The position numbers were made by a program, and so were the translations under genes. Below the pieces are notes generated by a model, which saw nothing but the letters and a program-made list of their open reading frames with translations, did not search any database and was not told the origin of the DNA. 64,000 nt of DNA from Oncomelania hupensis. Taxonomy: Eukaryota; Mollusca; Gastropoda; Littorinimorpha; Pomatiopsidae. Position 1 is the stretch's first letter, and every line of letters begins with the position of its first letter. Positions 59,146-62,706 of the stretch are shown here, piece by piece. The DNA is taken from the NCBI GenBank assembly GCA_036898135.1, contig CM072511.1:38629330-38693329 (forward strand), read 5' to 3'.

Positions 59146-61480
59146 TTAATAATCATAATAATCATAATAATTACAATAACAACAACAGCAATTATATTGA
59201 TAACTTGATCATAACCTCATCACAGCAAATTATGACTCATTGTATGAAGTTAAATATGCAAAATAGACCTTTTCTATTTTTTTAAATGTTGTGTGGGTGT
59301 GTAAATGTGTGTATGGGTGTGTGTGTATGTTAAATTTTTTTAAAACATTATTAATGTTATTATTTAAAAATAATAATCATCATGTTTTGTTAAATGCATT
59401 TTGTTTATAATTCAATATGTTGTCTAATATCACAAATGTGAATAGACTTTAAATTAAATAAATAAATAAATAGATAATGCATTCAAAACCAATCGGGTTC
59501 TAAACGTTGCAAAAGAATGACTTGTCACTGAAAACTAATGTTAAAATGTTTTCAAGTTATTCCATAAAAAATTAATATTGTCCTCTAAACTGAATATGAA
59601 TAACATATTTCATATACTAATATTTTTAATATTTATTCAAAATACTGTGAGTGTAGTTCAAGAACCTTAGAAAGTGATAGTCTCTTCACATAGTCACAAA
59701 ACTTAAAACAATAAACACAGTACCTCCTGGCCTGTGAAGGCTTTTCAAAAAGTCTTGCCAGTCATTGTCATCAATCATAGTGTCATACATATCCGGGGTG
59801 ATGTCTGGAGCCACAAACGCATCTTCAATGTCATACAGCGATGTGGTGGTCAGAGGTAGCTTGGACCTTGTCCTTCGAGCAATGGCCTCTGCCTCCTCCT
59901 GTGAAGCATCACTTTCTATATCTTCACCGCCATTCACGTCTTCTTCACGCTCACGAACATCCATTTCTTCTTTACACATGTGAAGTACATCCACTTGTGA
60001 ATCGAGGATCTCAATATCTATCTGTGCATTCTATTTTGATATTTATAGGATAATGACAAAAGACAAAACAAAGAATTAGACTTGAAATATAATATAATGA
60101 ATAAAAGACGAACTGATAAAGCAAATTCTAAAAGAAAAGAAAGTATTGCGAATGTGTATGGCATTTGTTTGTTTACAGTAAACATAATTATATAAATCAA
60201 AATAGAAAAGCAAAAAGAAAGAAAGAAAGATAAAACAGATTATAGTTAAGCAGAGTAATGAAAACTCAGTGCAAGCATTTCTGTATAAGGAAATTCTTAT
60301 TTCCCTCCAATTTCTTACATCGTGTGCTTTCAACTGTTTGGAAGCAGGGTGTGAAAGTTTAAAGTTATTAAAATTAAATATTTTCACAGTTTACTGTAAA
60401 AACAGACAAACCTGTGCAGTCTTTTCTGGTGACAGAAATGATAATCTCTGTCTCACACTATTTGAAGAAGGGGCTGGTCGCAATGGGGGTCCCATAGGAC
60501 TACCAACAGCCTGTTGGAGATACAATAGATCATTTCTTTGCACCTTTTACAAAAATTATAATTTCAATAAGCGGCCTTATTAAACCGGGATTTTTTTTTT
60601 CTTTCTCTCCCCAACAAAATCTGCAAAACCAAGATTTAGCTTTGTTTTAAAGTGAAAACTGAACTAGTATTGTTCATACTCACACCAACCTTTGCTTAGC
60701 AAAACATTTTAATGCTTACACCAAATTAACAACAAATAGTTCCCCACAACATATGGTAGATTTCCATAGCTCAAGAAGCTATTCACAGCATACAGAGGTC
60801 AAAACAGCATAGGAAACAATCATCAACATTTATTTTTGTCACTGCAAAACATTCAAACATTGACACTCACATCATGAGACAAATCTTGAGTTGAAGTCGA
60901 CGGAATTGGTACAATACAAGATGGTGTGATCGAGGATGATGGCTGGCTTGCAGTGAAAGTAACAGGGGTAGAGGGACGTCGGGAAGCTGGAGAAAATGGT
61001 AGAGGTGAACCAAAGTCGCTGACTTGGGAGGAGGTGAAACTCTCATCATCGCTTTCTGCATCCTATATAGACTCACACTTTTCATATAAATTGATTGAAC
61101 CTGGCACTTACATTGCATGCTGGCTAGATATCAAACAATCAGTAGTAAACACACACAAAAGTTGTACAACTATACTTACACAGGTAAACAAACATGTACA
61201 CATAACAATAATAATGAACAATTGCTTTAATATACATGTACCTATCTTCACAATGTGAATTCATAAGTTAACCTAACAAGAAATATACAAAAAACAGTTT
61301 ACAAGAACTGTTATAATTACAATATTGTAACCTCACCTCAGCATCTTTGCTTGGTTCATACTCATCGTCATCCTCATCCTCGTTGAATTCGACATCCAAA
61401 ATGCTGGGTCCACTTGTTGCGGGCTGACCAAGTTTGACCGGTGACACAGGCCACAAACTGGGGTCCTGCCCAAAAGCAGT
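14199..61480 (-). CDS. GON4L: GON4L (Gon-4-like) orthologue, 26 exons visible, 5' end outside window
   Basis: Spliced minus-strand gene. Exons in order of transcription: 61337-61480, 60871-61062, 60412-60510, 59724-60021, 57852-57977, 56348-56480, 55431-55590, 55032-55118, 54616-54904, 54151-54307, 49121-49265, 48628-48744, 45310-45498, 44861-44946, 38289-41724, 36121-36410, 35590-35716, 35299-35436, 27576-27728, 24174-24364, 23759-23999, 22286-23287, 20640-22028, 16979-17376, 16485-16587, 14199-14294. These sum to 9,786 nt (3,262 codons including TGA), with all donors GT, all acceptors AG and compatible phases. Recognised from the RRTRSKLPL and ITPDMYD motifs, the MQMYLLTKGSP-like helix block, PAH-like segments and the C-terminal SANT domain. 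In vertebrates GON4L is a nuclear regulator that binds YY1/SIN3/HDAC-type partners. Human GON4L is about 2,240 aa; this protein is much longer, mainly because of one 3.4 kb exon. The first visible exon starts after an AG acceptor in phase 0 without a start codon, so upstream exons are missing. Exon limits are read by eye and need transcript support. Confidence 0.9.
14442..15107. mobile_element. piggyBac-like element 1 in a GON4L intron
   Basis: TTAA at both ends (14442-14445, 15104-15107) with TIR CTCTTTCCCTGCCA inverted as TGGCAGGGAAAGAG. Near the left end are two copies of a 20-bp palindrome (14460-14479 and 14502-14521). No transposase frame. Confidence 0.8.
14460..14521. repeat. Twin 20-bp palindromes
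   Basis: ATCGACGATATATCGTCGAT at 14460-14479 and again at 14502-14521, 42 bp apart, inside piggyBac-like element 1. Both are perfect palindromes. Subterminal palindromes near the TIR could be transposase binding sites. Confidence 0.85.
15237..16376. mobile_element. hAT-like element with zinc-finger remnant, in a GON4L intron
   Basis: Inverted ends GGTGCCTACC (15237-15246) and GGTAGGCACC (16367-16376). Near the right end the minus strand reads KRCKVASKQK, LHEYQERF, IIDSLKGVHYAHCNKEFSIA. This is a broken version of the BED-like finger seen at 47049-47423 and 24780-25150. Target duplication not resolved. Confidence 0.65.
16485..16587 (-). CDS. GON4L: GON4L exon, C-terminal SANT/Myb-like domain
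   Basis: 34 codons, phase 2 to 0, donor GTTAGT. With the previous exon it reads W-x-R-EEDRLILEMVRDHG ... ASQIGNVTPQQ. This matches the vertebrate GON4L SANT pattern WTREDDRIILEAC ... LAAKLDKNPNQV. Confidence 0.9.
16979..17376 (-). CDS. GON4L: GON4L exon, acidic linker into SANT domain
   Basis: Phase 0 to 2, donor GTATGT. VAEKRPFTYEEGPSPIKRRR carries a probable nuclear localisation signal. An Ala/Ser/Glu-rich acidic stretch follows, and it ends SGSASDMWQ, where the Trp begins the SANT domain. Confidence 0.85.
17800..18745. other. GON4L intron, nothing recognised
   Basis: Part of the 17377-20639 intron without coding or repeat signal. Confidence 0.4.
18758..19143 (-). mobile_element. GGATA-tailed LINE, 3' end with target duplication
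   Basis: 386 bp carrying the C-terminal RT region and GGATA tail, flanked by the 12-bp duplication GTGGTGAGTGTC (18746-18757 and 19144-19155). A clear 5'-truncated insertion. Confidence 0.85.
19408..20338 (+). mobile_element. GGATA-tailed LINE, decayed reverse transcriptase
   Basis: Starts HVFADFKKAFDRVWHAAL (the conserved RT motif upstream of the catalytic box), then loses frame. An internal deletion near 19915 removes the middle. The C-terminal part is open at 19910-20329 (RGRQKKRWEDNIREWTGL), and it ends in GGATA repeats. Confidence 0.85.
20640..22028 (-). CDS. GON4L: GON4L exon, Ser/Thr-rich
   Basis: 463 codons, phase 0 to 0, donor GTATGG. Starts LRKRVMRNRPGTM and is dominated by Ser/Thr/Ala low-complexity sequence, ending KAVKKK. 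No fold recognised; placed by phase with both neighbours. Confidence 0.85.
22286..23287 (-). CDS. GON4L: GON4L exon, acidic (Glu/Asp-rich)
   Basis: 334 codons, phase 0 to 0, donor GTTAGT. Starts VVNGQMFYQPAESN, has a basic KYVKRMQRAEAKAKEE helix, then a very acidic Glu/Asp region of about 120 residues, then a Ser/Pro/Val-rich tail ending LNPDNSR. The acidic region is typical of chromatin-associated nuclear proteins. Confidence 0.85.
23759..23999 (-). CDS. GON4L: GON4L exon with Cys/His-rich zinc-ribbon-like motif
   Basis: 80 codons, phase 2 to 0, donor GTAAGT. ELHPDDFETIVLSDGEG, then an acidic stretch, then NCLCACHQD and, 17 residues later, HCPNC. The spacing suggests a small zinc-binding fold. 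I am not certain that it is shared with vertebrate GON4L. Confidence 0.82.
24174..24364 (-). CDS. GON4L: GON4L exon, second PAH-like segment
   Basis: Phase 0 to 2, donor GTGAGA. VHFCDFNKTELRYQKVLRFL through LLVSLPDSLKDEFYRLFPD fits a second PAH-like helical unit (L.DEF..FFPD). The 3.2 kb intron before it holds a hAT-like element and a solo LTR. Confidence 0.85.
24737..25458. mobile_element. hAT-like non-autonomous element with zinc-finger remnant
   Basis: 722 bp with perfect 15-bp TIRs (CAGGCATGCCTACCC) flanked by a 6-bp direct repeat AATAGA (24731-24736, 25459-25464). On the minus strand from 25150: MASKRMAKQSDCESES, KKRRKGQRYIALYSEKCP, then a frameshift, then CAHQFGISAGGMNDIKWHVE. This is a BED-like finger as in hAT-type transposases. 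Confidence 0.78.
25535..25629 (-). other. Short acidic open segment in a GON4L intron
   Basis: Minus-strand frame REWASDMEGDAKSL through EEESEEDDE and a TAA. It follows a weak AG acceptor that could join in phase to the exon at 27576. Could be an alternative terminal exon or chance; see findings. Confidence 0.2.
26199..26788. mobile_element. Solo LTR, 590 bp
   Basis: Starts TGTTAC and ends GTAACA, flanked by the perfect 5-bp duplication AATAT (26194-26198 and 26789-26793). An AATAAA-type signal lies inside on the plus strand near 26490. No internal retroelement sequence remains; typical of recombination between two LTRs. Confidence 0.8.
27576..27728 (-). CDS. GON4L: GON4L exon, PAH-like segment 1 (second half)
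   Basis: 51 codons, phase 0 to 0, donor GTGAGA. VYEKMKVMLAKYPQLLEEFSEF is the second part of the PAH-like unit (YPxLLxxFxxFLxPxQA). The 7.6 kb intron before it contains the nested GPCR gene on the other strand. Confidence 0.87.
27729..29096. other. GON4L intron and upstream region of the nested GPCR
   Basis: No conserved exon recognised. The more GC-rich part at 28230-28600 could hold GPCR 5' UTR or promoter sequence, but nothing definite is visible. Confidence 0.3.
29097..29578 (+). CDS. GPCR exon 1 (N-terminus, TM1-TM3)
   Basis: From ATG to TIMTIDR, donor GTAAGC, ends in phase 2. Carries the extracellular N-terminus, TM1-TM3 and the DR of the DRF motif. Confidence 0.87.
29097..34217 (+). 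CDS. Rhodopsin-family peptide-type GPCR, nested in a GON4L intron
   Basis: Four exons: 29097-29578, 29979-30162, 30598-30894, 33840-34217 (1,341 nt, 446 aa plus stop). All introns are GT-AG and the phases agree. The N-terminus is Ser/Thr-rich with an N-glycosylation site (NST). Seven membrane segments: TM1 about 62-86, TM2 96-118, TM3 137-159, TM4 180-202, TM5 228-250, TM6 279-303, TM7 325-349. Cys136 and Cys210 can form the usual TM3-ECL2 disulphide. TM3 ends DRF, TM6 has MTAPK in place of CWxP, and TM7 reads NHSINFFLY in place of NPxxY. The TM7 end (NFFLYCLSGKRFR) resembles FMRFamide/peptide receptors expanded in molluscs and annelids; the ligand is unknown. The whole gene lies antisense within the 27729-35298 GON4L intron. 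The ATG at 29097 is the first in frame. Confidence 0.88.
29979..30162 (+). CDS. GPCR exon 2 (TM4 and ECL2)
   Basis: Begins after a CAG acceptor with FIAIRFPLKA, directly after the DR of exon 1. TM4 and the GTCLP Cys of ECL2 follow. Donor GTATAG, phase 0. Confidence 0.87.
30598..30894 (+). CDS. GPCR exon 3 (TM5-TM6)
   Basis: VWPWIDASIYSFLPFSI through TM6 and the ECL3 start DKSIDFPM. Acceptor CAG, donor GTAAGT, phase 0 to 0. Confidence 0.87.
31272..31920 (+). repeat. Family A repeat in the GPCR intron
   Basis: Begins CTAGAAGGGCAAAGCCCATA and carries multiple TGACCTTGACCTT motifs. Interrupted or joined by a second copy starting at 31921. Confidence 0.75.
31921..32385 (+). repeat. Family A repeat with internal inverted repeat
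   Basis: A second copy start (AAGGGCAATGCCCATATGAC). Segment 32040-32098 is repeated in inverted form at 32137-32199, a long hairpin formed by two opposed family A pieces. Confidence 0.7.
32390..32945 (-). repeat. Family B repeat inserted in family A
   Basis: Full-length reverse copy preceded by a TTGATTGATTGATT tail. It lies between the two family A segments, so it inserted later. Confidence 0.8.
33090..33720 (+). repeat. Family A repeat, 3' part
   Basis: Continuation after the family B insertion: GTCAAGGTCA, then CAGACGGACGACGGACGG and GGACTATTTAG. Ends 120 bp before GPCR exon 4. Confidence 0.7.
33840..34217 (+). CDS. GPCR exon 4 (TM7 and C-tail)
   Basis: LAQYTLVSAIFTFLMW, NHSINFFLYCLSG, then a cytoplasmic Ser-rich tail ending RQNAD and TGA. 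The intron before it (2.9 kb) holds nested family A and B repeats. Confidence 0.87.
   Translation: MAQYTLVSAIFTFLMWTNHSINFFLYCLSGKRFRHEFLRMVNQCLHRKRNMQVFTSGQPRGQAQGRQQQRISDNSDMRRGSSSSVMSEYLTPDQTPAQLPKESEDVIARVNRWATVTFSERQNAD
34227..34232 (+). terminator. Polyadenylation signal of the GPCR
   Basis: AATAAA starts ten bases after the TGA. This would make an unusually short 3' UTR and would leave the duplicated C-tail copy downstream untranscribed. Confidence 0.45.
34252..34374 (+). pseudogene. Degenerate tandem copy of the GPCR C-terminal coding end
   Basis: Follows the GPCR stop by 34 nt and resembles 34091-34217: GATGTCA...TATCT...ACCTGA, GATGTCAT...CTC...TCAACAGAT, and the final AGGCAGAATGC...GATTGA against AGGCAGAATGC...GACTGA. 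The reading frame is lost (an in-frame reading gives SQYLTPEQ and then diverges). Best explained as a partial tandem duplication. Confidence 0.7.
35299..35436 (-). CDS. GON4L: GON4L exon, PAH-like helix pair
   Basis: 46 codons, phase 0 to 0, donor GTAAGT. AQAYFNKLRKALSKDMDTY followed by LLDLLRQFE matches the paired-amphipathic-helix pattern (AxxYFxKLRxxL ... YxxFLxLL) used in SIN3-type interactions. Residues about 2026-2071 of the partial protein. Confidence 0.88.
35520..35553. repeat. CG/CA dinucleotide repeat
   Basis: Alternating purine-pyrimidine run of CG then CA repeats in a GON4L intron. It has Z-DNA potential. Confidence 0.8.
35590..35716 (-). CDS. GON4L: GON4L exon, leading into PAH-like region
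   Basis: Phase 2 to 0, donor GTATGT. GFNPYLQKAEMEKDENEKL through LISDDVVEADPL. Directly precedes the PAH-like exon. Confidence 0.82.
36121..36410 (-). CDS. GON4L: GON4L exon, basic then acidic
   Basis: Phase 0 to 2, donor GTCAGA. Begins KRAPAKRCRETKAW and ends with an acidic stretch DDDADMLSALMTASSTIG. A GT in the middle (KKVKYST) could serve as an internal donor, but the frame stays open through it, so I annotate one exon. Confidence 0.75.
36727..37580 (-). mobile_element. CR1/L2-like LINE, 5'-truncated
   Basis: Minus-strand frame from WIFSNRLKLNDEKTEVLL through STVRDLGLLVDSGL, IQSRLDFCNSCVWGLP, LHWLPVEKRIEHKI, PLLWNRLPLSLRQ and KAAFKRQLKTHLF. This is the classic C-terminal RT region of CR1/L2-type LINEs. 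The 3' end is an ATG/CAT microsatellite at 36727-36751. The frame is open for 234 codons. Confidence 0.88.
37672..38235 (-). repeat. Family B repeat
   Basis: Reverse copy ending (5' end) at the CTCCGGCACCCCTATGG head. Lies just downstream of the giant GON4L exon. Confidence 0.78.
38289..41724 (-). CDS. GON4L: GON4L giant central exon, 1,145 codons, disordered
   Basis: A single 3,436 nt exon, phase 2 to 0, donor GTACGT. The product is Ser/Gln/Pro-rich and probably disordered, with no recognisable fold. It has poly-Gln near its start, several Lys/Arg patches (SSKKKRKQGK, KKNGYSQR) usable as nuclear signals, and a basic end (MSLRKKAARFHH). It covers residues 741-1886 of the assembled partial protein and accounts for most of the extra length over vertebrate GON4L. 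It is uninterrupted by stops over 3.4 kb, so it is clearly under coding constraint. Confidence 0.9.
41725..42781. other. GON4L intron, nothing recognised
   Basis: AT-rich intron sequence with no repeat family or exon signal. Confidence 0.4.
42782..43144 (-). CDS. Probable C-terminal exon of a transposon-derived protein
   Basis: Acceptor CAG precedes LVSVYKGLRGLPTAGMLLEW. The frame continues WASIGTVDNAVAVAVQRFN, ALLDVITELDLVAGEY and a basic tail ending RRVYAAGKF and stop. The GAG/GxF-type basic C-terminus resembles that of Mutator-like transposase-domain proteins common in invertebrate genomes. GON4L joins across it in phase, so it is not a GON4L exon. Assignment tentative. Confidence 0.35.
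   Translation of the reverse strand, partial: QLVSVYKGLRGLPTAGMLLEWQNSKFKRRRRPKERWASIGTVDNAVAVAVQRFNKGSSALLDVITELDLVAGEYAEDFVFRGDVRRVQQATGKSSRKAMDNIRREAHMKRGRRVYAAGKF
43519..43880 (-). pseudogene. Possible 5' part of the same transposon-derived gene, frame-broken
   Basis: From about 43880 the minus strand reads MPNKKGTKF, stop, then HEFGKRRRKSRLETASHQY. A second frame (43519-43752) reads KKRRTLDAAADFDEVADF through LLLSPAQCSDCG. Basic start and same strand as the 42782 exon. Looks like the decayed N-terminus of an internally deleted element. Confidence 0.25.
44410..44525 (-). mobile_element. 3' tail fragment of a CR1/L2-like LINE
   Basis: An AAT microsatellite (44410-44466) joined to a segment that reads CGCTATATAAGTAC on the minus strand, the usual 3' end of this LINE group. 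Confidence 0.6.
44861..44946 (-). CDS. GON4L: GON4L exon, acidic
   Basis: Phase 0 to 2, donor GTCAGT. ILMSEEESDEDSDTDSDH is an acidic stretch. It ends in AG, which the next exon's first base completes to Arg, supporting a direct join to the exon at 41724. Confidence 0.72.
45310..45498 (-). CDS. GON4L: GON4L exon, highly charged coiled-coil
   Basis: 63 codons, phase 0 to 0, donor GTATGA. Starts IYKNHLKAAERKK and continues as an Arg/Lys/Glu/Gln-rich helix ending SLGET. Likely coiled coil or nuclear localisation region; placement rests on phase and splice sites rather than on family similarity. Confidence 0.7.
45623..46486. mobile_element. piggyBac-like element 2
   Basis: TTAA at both ends. 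Left CCCTTTTCCTGCA is matched by TGCAGCAAAAGGG at the right. Subterminal GGACGTACAAGGCACGTCC. Contains a 62-codon plus-strand frame (45806-45994) with FDRALRQNMAALHSVLIDD and VLVEILRDIDSGEEH, possibly a transposase N-terminus. Confidence 0.78.
47049..47423 (-). pseudogene. Internally deleted hAT transposase
   Basis: Open frame of 124 codons: basic/acidic start, RLQDFLHSYTEAHPCIIASK, a C2H2 BED-like finger, then the hAT C-terminal ERVFSLVRKNKTDFRG. The frame is open across the deletion, which could be chance or selection for a binding-only protein. Confidence 0.75.
47464..47650. mobile_element. Foldback element nested in hAT, with telomere-like core
   Basis: Arms 47464-47509 and 47605-47650 are inverted copies, 42 of 46 positions matching. 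Between them is a run of TAGGG/TTGGG units followed by CCCTAACCC-type units. No clear target duplication. Confidence 0.75.
48104..48561. mobile_element. piggyBac-like element 3
   Basis: TTAA at both ends with related but more diverged termini. Internal CGCACGTCCTCTTTGATTCC and AAGGCACGTCC match element 2 closely, so it is a shorter deletion derivative of the same family. Confidence 0.72.
48628..48744 (-). CDS. GON4L: GON4L exon, basic KKKGELP / WCK segment
   Basis: 39 codons, phase 0 to 0, donor GTATGC. RFKKKGELPASVLMEENF through DDLPVWCK parallels vertebrate FYKKTKQLPVL ... RLPFWLK. Confidence 0.85.
49121..49265 (-). CDS. GON4L: GON4L exon, SANT-like LLVIGVSQFKK segment
   Basis: Phase 2 to 0, donor GTGAGG. 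RLLVIGVSQFKK through YLMPWRTASQLYNRF is the first Myb/SANT-like helical unit of GON4L (vertebrate NLLALGLKHFEG ... KTAHQL). It is separated from the previous exon by a 4.9 kb intron holding a family B copy and a gypsy fragment. Confidence 0.87.
50215..50770 (-). repeat. Family B repeat
   Basis: Reverse copy with the same CATTACATTACATG tail as the copy at 12048. Its 5' head is GGCACCCAAACGGGGGTG. Confidence 0.8.
50929..51014 (-). repeat. Gypsy terminal repeat segment, downstream copy
   Basis: About 86 bp nearly identical to 53835-53920. In element orientation both start TGTTACCAGC and end TTTATTTTGTCTG. They probably represent the 5' part of the LTR. Confidence 0.65.
51294..53881 (-). mobile_element. 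Ty3/gypsy retrotransposon, 5'-truncated pol (RNase H and integrase)
   Basis: Reading order on the minus strand: RNase H (FELHTDACGSGCEAVLCQ, IAYASRGLNKSERNY, AYTDNNPLTYML, NIDADALSRLP), then the integrase finger split by an in-frame TGA between GHPG and LVRDRFFW. The integrase core has the DDE residues (VCIDYLSLE, HSDQGANFE, NGMTERFNRTL), followed by the GDRVLVKI end. The C-terminal tail continues in two shifted frames (51589-51900, 51294-51611; RRSLRAKQQPPWMKSGDY). No gag, protease or RT. Confidence 0.92.
53835..53920 (-). repeat. Gypsy terminal repeat segment, upstream copy fused to pol
   Basis: Second copy of the 86-bp repeat. It abuts the RNase H region directly, so a deletion removed the rest of the LTR, gag and RT. 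Confidence 0.65.
54151..54307 (-). CDS. GON4L: GON4L exon, SSVFMYPSFLP segment
   Basis: Phase 1 to 2, donor GTATGA. IIWNSSVFMYPSFLPHMAY corresponds to the vertebrate SKVFMYPELLP motif, and the end FSGAEDR to its KAEDNLLALG motif. Confidence 0.87.
54616..54904 (-). CDS. GON4L: GON4L exon, CNLPGAISIID segment
   Basis: Phase 0 to 1, donor GTAAGC. Starts KELDMLRGVARAG and includes FNACNLPGAISIIDRKIDW, like the vertebrate FQPCNLMGAMQLIED segment. The second half is a Ser/Thr-rich linker. Confidence 0.85.
55032..55118 (-). CDS. GON4L: GON4L exon, HIQLTTQMYLL helix
   Basis: 29 codons, phase 0 to 0, donor GTAAGT. HIQLTTQMYLLTKGSPDY aligns with the vertebrate HVQLLTQIHLL block, one of the best conserved GON4L segments. 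Confidence 0.85.
55431..55590 (-). CDS. GON4L: GON4L exon, basic/acidic charged helix
   Basis: Phase 2 to 0, donor GTAAGC. Has a basic SKRKSRSKQQ stretch followed by a Glu run and LMNEEQLKQVQEHMRI. It leads directly into the next helix exon. Confidence 0.82.
55921..56128 (+). mobile_element. GGATA-tailed LINE, short 3' insertion
   Basis: Carries RGRPKKRWEDNIREWTGL and the GGATA tail. Flanked by the 13-bp duplication GGAATATCAGTAA (55908-55920 and 56129-56141); about 10 extra bases sit at its 5' end. Confidence 0.85.
56348..56480 (-). CDS. GON4L: GON4L exon, KELNSLMEEL helix
   Basis: Phase 1 to 2, donor GTAAGA. Begins RKELNSLMEELEDLFDEDDY, the counterpart of the vertebrate KKEVNELMEELFE helix. 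Confidence 0.85.
56779..57716 (+). repeat. Family A repeat, full length
   Basis: Starts CTAGAAGGACAAAGCCCATA with TGACTCACATGC and ends GCTATGCACGTGAGTCA. Many TGACCTTGACCT motifs on both strands. Best full-length copy in the window with 62707-63685. Confidence 0.8.
57852..57977 (-). CDS. GON4L: GON4L exon, acidic DPEFNYIAEVE segment
   Basis: 42 codons, phase 1 to 1, donor GTAAGT. The DDDPEFNYIAEVETED segment corresponds to the acidic DPxYN region upstream of the conserved ELxxLMEEL helix in vertebrate GON4L. Confidence 0.85.
58160..58888 (+). mobile_element. LINE 3' end with RNase H domain
   Basis: Plus-strand frame begins TGDAGAGFVIPDLKI, then FTAELVAVLMSL, LLICVDSQSVLYAL, MCWMPSHCGILHNDLADRAA. 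These are the D, E, D, D positions of an RNase H, with H in PSHCG. The C-terminal region has a Cys/His finger (CICNENLTIQHLLVQC) and ends SPVGHLL and stop. This order fits I/Jockey-group LINEs. 5'-truncated; no stops over 240 codons. Confidence 0.85.
58999..59160. repeat. Homopolymer T/G runs and AAT repeats
   Basis: T runs, a G run at about 59046-59061 and (AAT)n at about 59095-59150, trailing the RNase H LINE. Confidence 0.7.
59724..60021 (-). CDS. GON4L: GON4L exon with the conserved TRSKLPL / ITPDMYD block
   Basis: About 99 codons, phase 0 to 1. Contains IARRTRSKLPL, then DIEDAFVAPDITPDMYD and WQDFLKSL. This is the most diagnostic N-terminal block of the GON4L family. Donor GTACTG. Confidence 0.88.
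60412..60510 (-). CDS. GON4L: GON4L exon
   Basis: 33 codons, phase 0 to 0. Encodes AVGSPMGPPLRPAPSS through SFLSPEKTAQ. The donor reads GTTTGT, which is weak, but the next exon joins in frame. Confidence 0.7.
60871..61062 (-). CDS. GON4L: GON4L exon, Ser/Thr/Pro-rich
   Basis: 64 codons, phase 0 to 0, donor GTGAGT. Begins DAESDDESF and continues as a low-complexity Ser/Pro-rich segment ending QDLSHD. Placed by frame continuity between its neighbours. Confidence 0.75.
61337..61480 (-). CDS. GON4L: GON4L exon (first visible)
   Basis: Internal exon: acceptor AG precedes 61480 and donor GTGAGG follows 61337. It encodes a short segment from TAFGQDPSLW to an acidic run ending KDAE. It has no ATG, so it is not the start of the gene. 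Phase 0 at both ends. Confidence 0.75.
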
Positions 61481-61554
61481 CTATGTCAAAGACAAATTAA
61501 ATAAAGGAATGAATAGAGAATTGATACAGGAATAAATTATTCATATATAAACTT

Positions 61555-62628
61555 TGGCGTGCAGCTCTATGGGCAACCATGAAAGTGTACAACATCAGCC
61601 CTAAAATCATAGAAGTCATCAAAAGCCTGTATGACAAGGCTACCAGTGCAGTCCTCCATAACAGCGCCATCGGGAACTGGTTCAGAACAACAATCGGTGT
61701 GCGTCAAGGATGCCTACTCTCTCCAACACTCTTCAACATCTTCCTAGAGCGCATCATGTCAGATGCTCTTGCAGATCACGAAGGCACAGTCAGCATAGGG
61801 GGCAGAGCAATCTCCAATCTTCGTTTTGCGGATGATATTGATGGATTGGCTGGAGAGGAACAAGAACTTGAACAGCTTGTACAGAGGCTTGACACCACCT
61901 CCAGAGCTTATGGAATGGAAATAAGTGCAGAGAAGACCAAAATGATGACCAACAACACCAATGGCATCAACACGGACATCAAAGTACAAGGCCAATCCCT
62001 CAACACAGTGCACAGCTTCAAATATTTAGGAGCCATTGTGTCAGACAATGGGTCTCGACAGGAAGTCCTCTCCAGGATCGCACAAACAACTGCTGCCCTG
62101 ACAAGGTTGAAGCCCATTTGGAAAGACAGAACCATCAGTCTACATTCCAAAGTAAGACTGCTGCGATCTCTGGTCATCTCCATCTTCCTATATGCTTGCG
62201 AAGCATGGACCCTCACAGCAGATCTCCAACGAAGAATACAAAGCATGGAGATGAGGTGCTACAGAAGACTTCTGTGCATTTCCTATACCCAACACATCAC
62301 CAACGTTGAAGTCCGACAGACCATCACACAAGCCATTGGACAACACGATGACCTGCTCACAGTGGTGAAGAAACGGAAACTCCGATGGTATGGCCACGTC
62401 ACCAGATCATCAGGCCTTGCAAAGACCATTCTGCAAGGCACAGTGCAAGGAGGTAGAAGAAGGGGGAGACCGAAAAAGAGGTGGGAGGACAACATTCGAG
62501 AATGGACTGGTTTGACACTGAGCGAAGCCATGAGGGCTGCTGAGGACAGAGAAAGATGGAGTATGCTGGTTAAGCGATCATCTGTGGTGCCCCTACGACC
62601 TTCGGGTTATGGGACAGGATAGGATAGG
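61555..62628 (+). mobile_element. GGATA-tailed LINE, long open reverse transcriptase copy
   Basis: 5'-truncated in the RT at LWRAALWATMKVYNISP. The frame is open to the stop at 62622 (347 codons from the Met at 61579): GVRQGCLLSPTLFNIFLERI, LRFADDIDGLAGEE, SFKYLGAIVSDNG, RRGRPKKRWEDNIREW. Tail of GGATA units. Flanked by the 10-bp duplication ATATAAACTT (61545-61554, 62629-62638). Youngest-looking copy. Lies upstream of the first visible GON4L exon. Confidence 0.92.
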
Positions 62629-62706
62629 ATATAAACTTAGATCTTTTTAGTTTAAGAACTGTTTACAGAAAAGAATCTTTAAAAAGCAAATTCTCAACAA
62701 TAATAA

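Noticed and set aside
59070..59285. Asn-rich protein
   Set aside because: Translation of an AAT microsatellite.
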